From: Candidatus Mesolinea sp. UBA5823
GTDB taxonomy: Bacteria; Chloroflexota; Anaerolineae; Anaerolineales; Anaerolineaceae
Reading direction: 5' to 3'
Length of the DNA: 6,189 bases
Assembly (NCBI GenBank): GCA_002417685.1
Contig: DICP01000081.1
Location: forward strand, 1-6,189
The notes under the pieces were generated by a model. The model was not told where the DNA came from, made no database searches, and saw only the letters and a program-made list of their open reading frames with translations. Position numbers and translations under genes: made by a program. Shown here piece after piece: positions 1-5,415 of the stretch; within the stretch, counting starts at the first letter, position 1, and the number at the start of each line of letters is the position of its first letter.

Positions 1-360
1 TGGTCTCAGGTGGAAATGTACCGGCAGCCTGACCCGCAACGCGCTCAGATGATATCGCACTTTCGGGATTGGGGTATTCCTACAGCTCAGTGCTTAGTGG
101 AAATCAAAGAAAAGATCCCGAATGCATGTGTTTTTGCATCTGGTGGGCTGCAAAATGGCATCGATTTGGCAAAGAGCTTGGCTTTGGGTGCAACCTTGGG
201 AGGAATCGCGGGTCCACTACTGCGCGCTGCCAACGAAGGTTATGACCAGTTGGGTAAAACGATCACGCTCATACTGGAAGAACTGCGCATCTGTATGTTT
301 GCTACCGGTAAAAAGACCTTAGCTGAATTTGACGAATCGGTGATTACACATATTCAGTAA
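1..360 (+). CDS. fni: Type 2 isopentenyl-diphosphate delta-isomerase, C-terminal part (5' end cut by window)
   Basis: The frame is open from base 1 to the TAA at 358-360, giving 119 residues; the family is usually about 340-360 residues, so roughly the last third is present. The visible part begins WSQVE, matching the end of the GGTSW-x-x-VE segment of type 2 isomerases. It continues with DWGIPTA (visible residues 23-29), then the FMN-phosphate-binding ASGGLQNGIDLAKSLALGA segment (46-64), and closes with the ELR-x-x-MF-x-TG tail. From family knowledge, the enzyme interconverts IPP and DMAPP in the cytosol using reduced FMN and Mg2+, supplying isoprenoid and polyprenyl-carrier synthesis. The GTG at 10-12 is an internal Val codon, not a start, because homology continues upstream of it. 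The gene converges on the polymerase gene with a 14-bp gap. Nothing in the visible part looks broken. Confidence 0.93.
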   Translation, partial: WSQVEMYRQPDPQRAQMISHFRDWGIPTAQCLVEIKEKIPNACVFASGGLQNGIDLAKSLALGATLGGIAGPLLRAANEGYDQLGKTITLILEELRICMFATGKKTLAEFDESVITHIQ

Positions 361-374
361 GTGTTCGCTGCATA

Positions 375-1943
375 TTAGGCAGGCTGATCGCTTTCCAGAG
401 GCTCTATCGAGCTGGTTAAACTTTCAGAGGCTCCAGTGACTTGCTGGACTTCGCTTGTATAACTAATGCGCCTGGCAGCGACCACGATGCCTAATGCGAT
501 CCAGTAATATGGTAAGCCGAATGTATCCATGCTAAAGCCTTCCATGATTAGCGCTAAGATAAACAGTTTGCCAGTAAACCCGAGTGTTCGTTCCATTTCA
601 CTCAATCCGGATCGCTCCAATTGGACAGCTTCGCGCCAATGCAGGTATACCCAAGAGGTGTAAAAAGCAAAGCCCAGGATTCCTGTTTCGGCTAACAACC
701 GTACCCACAAGTTTTTGATATTTGGGAGGATGTTAAGCGTATAGAGGTATCGCACCACCTCCGGCAAACCATAACCAAACTCCGGCACTAAAGCGGGGAA
801 AAAGAACCCAGCTCCACCCAAGCCGACCCCAAACCATGGATGGGCTAAGAAAACGCGAAAGCCAGTAATCCAATAAATCAGTCGTTCGGCAAAGCTAAGT
901 TTGCTCGCCCAACCTAATACGCCAAACTGCCTTAGGCGCTCGATGTTGAAGAGTTGCTCCATTCGAGGGTCGATTCGCGAAAAAACCACGCCTAAAGCTA
1001 AAGCCACCAAACCAAATACGATTAAAAGTCCCACCCACATGCCGAGTTTGGTCAGAAAATGTTGGCTGCGCCTCACGGTTTTCCCAAGCTGATCACTGCG
1101 TTTTCTTAGCCAGCGATTCATCGCTTGGTCAGCCAAACCGAATACTACAAATGCAACAACGACGAGGGTCGTCAACCATCCTATACGCGAAAAACTTAGG
1201 AAGAGGACTATGGTACCTAATATGAGCAAAATATTTTCGAACGTAAAAATTCCAAAAACTCTTTTTTTTGAGATTGAAATTTTCTTTACACTAAACCCTA
1301 ACCACAGCGGAATATAGAGCGTGTTCAATTGGTGAGCTAACCATGAGGGTTCAAAAGCCACACCAGTTACACGCTGGCGGTAAAGCAGTCCACTCGAAGA
1401 AAAGTAAGATTGCAACTCCCATAAAATTTTAGGATATTCACCATAGAGTTGCCAAGCAACTGCTTGAATCAAGCTGGTAAGAATAGCAATCAACCCGCCA
1501 AGGTAAATCCATCGTAGAGATTTATGAAGGGTTGTTTTATCCTGAAAAATCGTGATAGTGAGCAGGTAAAATCCGATTCCGAGCACTATTGTGAGCAAAC
1601 CTTCCAAACCATTCCATAAAACCGAGGCATTGCGGAAAGATTCAAAAGGAATAAATACAGCTAACGCTGTAGCTAGCGCTGCCATGAAAAAAAAGACAAA
1701 AATAGGTAAGCTTTGCTTAGGAATGGAGCGTGTTTTGATGAATCGTGGGATGAAGAAAATCAGTGCAAGGATGGCTAAGAACACAGCAGAGAGTGGTGCA
1801 ACTGATGCTCCATGGAAGAGCTTGGCTAACGCGGGAAAGCTCGTAAACGGTAAGCATAATAATAAAAATGCCCAGCAAATTTCAGTCAGTGCCTGCCAAA
1901 CTTTAGGCTTCATCGAAATTTTTACGCTTGCTTGGGATCTCAT
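375..1943 (-). CDS. O-antigen ligase/polymerase family membrane protein (Wzy/WaaL-like)
   Basis: This 522-residue protein is strongly hydrophobic with about 10-12 predicted membrane spans, at roughly residues 22-40, 50-66, 80-98, 113-133, 145-165, 203-217, 236-250, 255-270, 302-322, 420-436, 458-470 and 476-490. Its layout is that of the Wzy_C/O-antigen ligase family. It has an RVTGVAFEPSWLA segment (192-204), an SRIGWL segment (252-257), and a long outward loop after RLIYWITGFRVFLAHPWFGVG (354-374) that closes with NLWVRLLAETGILGF (411-425). Family members polymerise undecaprenyl-linked repeat units or transfer glycan to an acceptor outside the cytoplasmic membrane; sequence alone cannot decide which. 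The position of the usual His of the HN-x-x-L motif appears to be Lys410. The start is uncertain: the ATG at 1943 overlaps the upstream wzz-like gene by 41 bp, while an ATG at 1911-1913 (MKPKVW) overlaps it by 11 bp. Neither has a clear Shine-Dalgarno. The overlap implies translational coupling. The C-terminal tail (about 495-522) is soluble and rich in Ser and Glu. Confidence 0.85.
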   Translation of the reverse strand: MRSQASVKISMKPKVWQALTEICWAFLLLCLPFTSFPALAKLFHGASVAPLSAVFLAILALIFFIPRFIKTRSIPKQSLPIFVFFFMAALATALAVFIPFESFRNASVLWNGLEGLLTIVLGIGFYLLTITIFQDKTTLHKSLRWIYLGGLIAILTSLIQAVAWQLYGEYPKILWELQSYFSSSGLLYRQRVTGVAFEPSWLAHQLNTLYIPLWLGFSVKKISISKKRVFGIFTFENILLILGTIVLFLSFSRIGWLTTLVVVAFVVFGLADQAMNRWLRKRSDQLGKTVRRSQHFLTKLGMWVGLLIVFGLVALALGVVFSRIDPRMEQLFNIERLRQFGVLGWASKLSFAERLIYWITGFRVFLAHPWFGVGLGGAGFFFPALVPEFGYGLPEVVRYLYTLNILPNIKNLWVRLLAETGILGFAFYTSWVYLHWREAVQLERSGLSEMERTLGFTGKLFILALIMEGFSMDTFGLPYYWIALGIVVAARRISYTSEVQQVTGASESLTSSIEPLESDQPA

Positions 1944-2709
1944 TGATTAGGATGGCTATGATTAATCCAACACCAGCTCCACCAAGGATCAATGTACCAC
2001 GCTGGTAATTTAGTGGATCAGCTGGAACAGCAGCTGGTTGGTATTGGCTCACGTTGAGCGCTAATGTTAAGCCTAACGACTTTGGACTTTCTTCCAAGAT
2101 AATTGCATTCAAACGCCCCATTTCTTTGGAGAGCTCATCAGGAGTTAGAGAAAGGCAAAATGTTTTGGGTGCTCTCATATCTTCTGAAAAGCAGGCAGAT
2201 AAAGCCTCATATTGAAGTTTAGCTTCTGAAAGCCGTACAGCGTGAAGATATGCTTCATTCAAGCGGTCATAAAGGATTTCGGCCCACTCAGAAGCAATAC
2301 GTGCCGCAATTTGTGGATCAGGATCCTTGACCTTGATGACAGTATTCATCAGCTGGCGTTCTACGCTGGTTTTTTGCTTCAAATCTTCTAAAGTGAGCTC
2401 ATTCCCCTGGACGGCTTCCGTCTCAATCAAGCGGGAAACGACCTCCGGGTGAAACACGAGCTCACCAATATGATTAACCTGCGCATCAAGCATAATTTCC
2501 GTTAAAGTGCCATCTATGCGCAGCTCCATGTTAATTGTCACCAGGGCTTTTGCTTCATAAATAGGCGTGAAAAAAAGGCTCAATATTCCCCCAATTAGAG
2601 CACCTAAGAGGATGCCTACAGCCACTTTCAGCCAAGGTTCAAATCCCTTTTTAGAAAAAAGCTTCACTTGATAATCGAGGTCGGAATGTGTTTGTGGCAA
2701 ATTTTGCAT
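1903..2709 (-). CDS. Wzz-like polysaccharide chain-length regulator (polysaccharide co-polymerase)
   Basis: This 268-residue protein has the two-span hairpin architecture of the Wzz family. A cytosolic N-terminus (1-26) leads to membrane span 1 (about 27-48), followed by the FFTPIYEAKALVTI stretch that begins the Wzz domain. An extracytoplasmic region rich in predicted helix and coiled coil (about 55-235) follows, then a Pro-containing segment (PAAVPADP, 225-232) and span 2 (about 238-255), with a short basic tail. The segment TVIKVKDPDPQIAARIASEWAEIL (123-146) matches the family's conserved region before the helical stalk. No Walker motifs or tyrosine-rich tail are present, so this is the Wzz-only type, not a fused Wzc-like kinase. 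Family members oligomerise in the inner membrane and set the chain length made by a Wzy polymerase, which fits the overlapping wzy-like gene downstream. Two Cys (173 and 185) lie in the extracytoplasmic region. The ATG at 2707-2709 lacks a strong ribosome binding site. Confidence 0.86.
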   Translation of the reverse strand: MQNLPQTHSDLDYQVKLFSKKGFEPWLKVAVGILLGALIGGILSLFFTPIYEAKALVTINMELRIDGTLTEIMLDAQVNHIGELVFHPEVVSRLIETEAVQGNELTLEDLKQKTSVERQLMNTVIKVKDPDPQIAARIASEWAEILYDRLNEAYLHAVRLSEAKLQYEALSACFSEDMRAPKTFCLSLTPDELSKEMGRLNAIILEESPKSLGLTLALNVSQYQPAAVPADPLNYQRGTLILGGAGVGLIIAILINEIPSKRKNFDEA

Positions 2710-2754
2710 AATGAGAACTCTATATGAATTATTGAAACAGTTTGAGCACGCTGC

Positions 2755-2768
2755 CTATTTTAACATAG
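2755..2768 (-). promoter_or_regulatory. Possible internal promoter/operator before the wzz-like gene
   Basis: The 75-bp gap between the glycosyltransferase stop and the wzz-like start holds a 14-bp near-palindrome (CTATTTTAACATAG, one mismatched pair). Read on the minus strand it contains TGTTAAAAT, an extended -10 box (TG-n-TAAAAT). Transcription from it would start near 2750 and leave a leader of about 40 nt. I found no good -35 hexamer and no convincing terminator hairpin in the gap. It could equally be an AT-rich coincidence. Confidence 0.25.
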
Positions 2769-2784
2769 TCTTTTTAGAACCACC

Positions 2785-5322
2785 TCAGTGTTGGCAGAAG
2801 TCAGAAGAATAGGGAATATTAGAGCGGAAGGTTAATCCCTGCTCAGGTAAATAACCTATAAATCCCTCCACATAGCCTTCTTTTTGGCATCCAACAATAA
2901 TTACATTTTGCCCTGGCAGCATCTCGGTGAGATCATCCTCGTCAAAGTGGAAAAAAACTTCGGTTAAATCTGGCTGCAAAACGGTGAGGAACAGTCCGAT
3001 ATCCTCAAGCTGGGCAAAATCCCGATAACGTGGATAAAGCATACGTCCGGTAAATACCATCCCGTTTTCTTGCTCGATGAGGTCTGATACTTGGTCTATC
3101 AGTTCGGGTTGTTGCGTGAAAATTGAACTTTGGTAGAGTGTCGCCAATGTCCTTTGCTCGTTTTGCTCAGCATAAAGCTTGGGATAGCTGACATTAATAA
3201 GAGGAATAAGGCTGGCTGCAATAAGAACAACCAAACCTGCAATAAGCAGGCCTCTCCATTCATGCTGCGGGGCACTTTCTTCCGCGATAAGATTAGGTTC
3301 AGCTTGCTCCATAGGTGATGTATTCAACTTTAAGCCACGCCAAAGCGCCGCTAGCCCAAGAAGGAAGTAAAAATAAAGTGTCCAATCTGCTGGAAGGAGG
3401 TATCGGCTGCCGGAAGTACGGCCTAAAGCATTGGAAAGATAGTAACCTACATTTATCAACAGTGGTATTAATCCAGGTAATCGGTTTTTCTGCCAAGCAG
3501 CTGAAATCCCTAAGCCAATGAGGGTTAAATTAACTGCAAATGCCAGCCCGGTTGAAAGCGGCATTTCTCCCTGCCAAGTGATAGGTTCGTCCCAGTATTC
3601 CTGACTTAGAACAGGCGTAAGTTCGAGCGGATACAGCTGGAAAGGAATGACAAACAGAGCTTTGATTTCATTATTAAGAAAATGACCTGTAACAATTTCA
3701 GCAGCATCTTTTGGAAGTATCTGGCTAGGACTGTTAACCAAGCGGGGCGCGACCCTAGGGCTTTCCGAGGTCTGTGGCGTTTTTACACCTAATAAGATCG
3801 GGTCATTAACCGGTAATCCCGTTGGAGCTGGGCCTTGTTCTTTGTGCAAAAACCGGGTTTGAATTACCGCTTGGATTTTATAGCTAAAAGGATCCGTTCC
3901 GTATTCCATTCGGTTATAGGCTGTCCACGGGGCAATGGCGAGTGCGAAACCTAAAATGAAGATACCCCAAGCTGGCCAGATTTGCTTCCAGTGGAACTTA
4001 TAAATGAACATAGCCGCCAGCATCACACATGGGACCAGTAATAGAGCATTTGTCCGCACCATTAATGCAAATCCCAGCACAGCACCTGATAGGATGATCC
4101 AGGGGCTTTTCTTCTGAGGCTTCTTAAACCACTTGAGCAATATCAGTGCTAACAATGCCATCAAAATCATTGTCGGGAATTCAGAGAGATATAAGCGTGA
4201 ATTGGAAACGGAAATTTTAAAAGTAGAAAAAATGGCATTGTATTCTTTCACAACCGCAAAAAGCGCTAAACTCAAACCGAACAAGCAGTGATAAAATTCT
4301 TTTCCGAGAAGATAAAGTATCACGGGAAACACGGCAAAGCAAATAATTTGCCAAGTCGTCGTGGTCAAGTAATTTTGTCCTACAAATTGGTGCAGCAAAC
4401 CTAAGAAAAATGTATAAAGCGGTTTCTCAGTAAAGTATGGGTATTCCAGCCGTTCTCCGATGAGCATATACTGCCCCCCAAGATCAGTGAGCGCAGCGTC
4501 ACTATAGGGGTAATAATCCTGGTTAGGCGGATAAGGACCCTCGGCGAAAAAGCTATTCGAAAAGGGTGCCTGATTCCACAACCAAGCTGCCCCAACCCAA
4601 AGTAACAAGCAAATTACCACATCCAGCCAAACGCCTGGCGTGCGCTTGCTAATGTTGCGTGCTTTCATCTTATCTAAAATGAGATCTCCAATAAGAACGA
4701 GGAAAATAATGAGTACCAGCTGGTTGAGCAGCACTGGCACGCCAGCCACATTCCAGTAACGGTCATCCGGATTCAACCCGATCCTAGAGACGACGATGAG
4801 CAGCCAAATTGCAGCAATGCTCGCTAAGCAAATCAGAAAAGCTTTTTTATCTCCACTGCCAGATGGAAGGACAATTCCAAAAATGACTAAAAATAAGAGT
4901 TGGATAATACCTAAATAAATCCAAATGCTCAATGGTTCGGTGAAATACTTAATCACCGCATTATTTGCTCCCCAAATCAAGATCATCGCTGTGGTAAGGA
5001 GCAAAAAAGCCATGCACGATATCATCAAAAGACGGCGTAGACGCGGATAATCCCCAACAAGCGAGCTCTCTACGCGGTTGTAAAAATTTTGAGTTGCCTT
5101 ATTATGCAGGAGTAAAAAGAGTCCGAAAATGACAAGTGCTGCGGCTAAAATTAACCATCCCAGAGAAATGAGCCTAATAGACCTTGCTGCAACCCAACCT
5201 TCTGGTCTAATGAAGTTTCCATTTTTATAAATCAACCAAGCCAGGAGACTCAATCCTTCCAAGCCTATCAGAATAAAATATAGTGCAGGAATAAACAGTT
5301 TGGTAGATTTGAGTGGCTTCAT
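2785..5322 (-). CDS. Polytopic membrane glycosyltransferase, GT-C fold (GT39/ArnT-like), with extra terminal regions
   Basis: This 845-residue protein has three visible parts. First, an N-terminal block of about seven hydrophobic spans (roughly 10-32, 50-73, 97-118, 131-152, 160-179, 196-216, 231-250). Second, a GT-C-like core. It starts with an acidic outward loop (YPPNQDYYPYSDAALTD, Asp269, Asp275, Asp280) and then FTEKPLYTFFLGLLHQFVG (297-315), the counterpart of the 'xPPLYPxLLAxxxxxFG' region of Dol-P-Man-type and ArnT-type transferases. About seven more spans follow (318-340, 345-360, 378-397, 407-424, 426-441, 449-470), with a long loop (471-590) and spans at 590-608, 617-634 and 646-664. 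Third, a last span (690-712) and a soluble C-terminal domain of about 130 residues. GT-C enzymes take sugars from polyprenyl-phosphate donors on the outer face of the membrane; donor and acceptor are not predictable here. Typical members have about 450-700 residues, so this one is long. The ATG at 5320-5322 has only a weak GGT upstream. It is the first gene of the probable unit with the wzz-like and wzy-like genes. Confidence 0.75.
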   Translation of the reverse strand: MKPLKSTKLFIPALYFILIGLEGLSLLAWLIYKNGNFIRPEGWVAARSIRLISLGWLILAAALVIFGLFLLLHNKATQNFYNRVESSLVGDYPRLRRLLMISCMAFLLLTTAMILIWGANNAVIKYFTEPLSIWIYLGIIQLLFLVIFGIVLPSGSGDKKAFLICLASIAAIWLLIVVSRIGLNPDDRYWNVAGVPVLLNQLVLIIFLVLIGDLILDKMKARNISKRTPGVWLDVVICLLLWVGAAWLWNQAPFSNSFFAEGPYPPNQDYYPYSDAALTDLGGQYMLIGERLEYPYFTEKPLYTFFLGLLHQFVGQNYLTTTTWQIICFAVFPVILYLLGKEFYHCLFGLSLALFAVVKEYNAIFSTFKISVSNSRLYLSEFPTMILMALLALILLKWFKKPQKKSPWIILSGAVLGFALMVRTNALLLVPCVMLAAMFIYKFHWKQIWPAWGIFILGFALAIAPWTAYNRMEYGTDPFSYKIQAVIQTRFLHKEQGPAPTGLPVNDPILLGVKTPQTSESPRVAPRLVNSPSQILPKDAAEIVTGHFLNNEIKALFVIPFQLYPLELTPVLSQEYWDEPITWQGEMPLSTGLAFAVNLTLIGLGISAAWQKNRLPGLIPLLINVGYYLSNALGRTSGSRYLLPADWTLYFYFLLGLAALWRGLKLNTSPMEQAEPNLIAEESAPQHEWRGLLIAGLVVLIAASLIPLINVSYPKLYAEQNEQRTLATLYQSSIFTQQPELIDQVSDLIEQENGMVFTGRMLYPRYRDFAQLEDIGLFLTVLQPDLTEVFFHFDEDDLTEMLPGQNVIIVGCQKEGYVEGFIGYLPEQGLTFRSNIPYSSDFCQH

Positions 5323-5351
5323 TTTTTACCAATAGGTGTAAATATAGCTCA

Positions 5352-5357
5352 ATTATA
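5352..5357 (-). promoter_or_regulatory. Candidate leftward -10 box (TATAAT) for the glycosyltransferase gene
   Basis: On the minus strand a perfect TATAAT lies 30 bp upstream of the glycosyltransferase ATG, predicting a transcript start near 5345 and a leader of about 23 nt. A TTGACT hexamer abuts it directly (5358-5363), so it cannot be its -35; no good -35 occurs at 16-18 bp. The TTGACT could instead serve as -35 for a weak box (TACACC, 5335-5340, spacing 17). This region must hold the promoter of the minus-strand unit because the neighbouring gene is divergent; the exact box is inferred. Confidence 0.4.
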
Positions 5358-5373
5358 AGTCAACCCTGAAAGC

Positions 5374-5384
5374 TTATGGCATAA
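5374..5384. repeat. 11-bp palindrome TTATGGCATAA, possible operator
   Basis: TTATG and CATAA form perfect inverted arms around a central G within the divergent intergenic region. The element overlaps the candidate rightward -10 box. A second, imperfect inverted pair surrounds it (TGAAAGCT at 5367-5374 and AGCTTCA at 5394-5400). The position suits a repressor site, but the arms are short and AT-rich, so chance is a real alternative. Confidence 0.3.
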
Positions 5385-5385
5385 T
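5377..5385 (+). promoter_or_regulatory. Candidate rightward extended -10 promoter for the SMP-30-like gene
   Basis: TGGCATAAT reads as TG-n-CATAAT, an extended -10 box with one mismatch to TATAAT. It predicts a transcript start near 5392 and a leader of about 24 nt before the ATG at 5416. No recognisable -35 is present 16-18 bp upstream, which is tolerable for extended -10 promoters. Confidence 0.4.
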
Positions 5386-5405
5386 CGAGCCAGAGCTTCA
5401 TAAAA

Positions 5406-5412
5406 AAGGTGA
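5406..5412 (+). promoter_or_regulatory. Ribosome binding site of the SMP-30-like gene
   Basis: AAGGTGA, a good Shine-Dalgarno match, ends 3 bp before the ATG at 5416-5418, with its GG core 6-7 bases upstream of the start. It is the only clear ribosome binding site among the starts in this window and supports this ATG. Confidence 0.65.
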
Positions 5413-5415
5413 ATT

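Noticed and set aside
10..12. GTG at 10 as a start codon of a 116-residue protein.
   Set aside because: The frame stays open to base 1, and the residues before it (WSQ) continue the type 2 isopentenyl-diphosphate isomerase motif, so this is the interior of a cut gene.
385..437. Imperfect direct repeat (TTCCAGAGGCTC and TTTCAGAGGCTCC) near the end of the polymerase gene.
   Set aside because: It encodes two similar Ser/Glu-rich segments of the C-terminal tail, is short and imperfect, and has no flanking signs of a mobile element or attachment site.
375..1943. Naming the polymerase gene waaL or wzy.
   Set aside because: Ligases and polymerases share this architecture and cannot be told apart by reading; no lipid A or LPS core gene is in view to support a ligase.
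1591..1950. A 119-codon plus-strand open frame opposite the start of the polymerase gene, translating to a Lys-rich protein.
   Set aside because: It lies wholly antisense to a well-supported membrane protein gene, resembles no family I know, and its Lys-rich composition is what hydrophobic coding sequence gives when read backwards.
3130..3521. Short open frames on both strands within the glycosyltransferase gene.
   Set aside because: All lie inside the 845-codon gene in other frames, lack ribosome binding sites and show no recognisable motif.
5352..5363. TTGACT next to TATAAT on the minus strand as one strong sigma-70 promoter.
   Set aside because: The two hexamers are directly adjacent with no spacer, so they cannot work as a -35/-10 pair; only the -10 is kept as a candidate.
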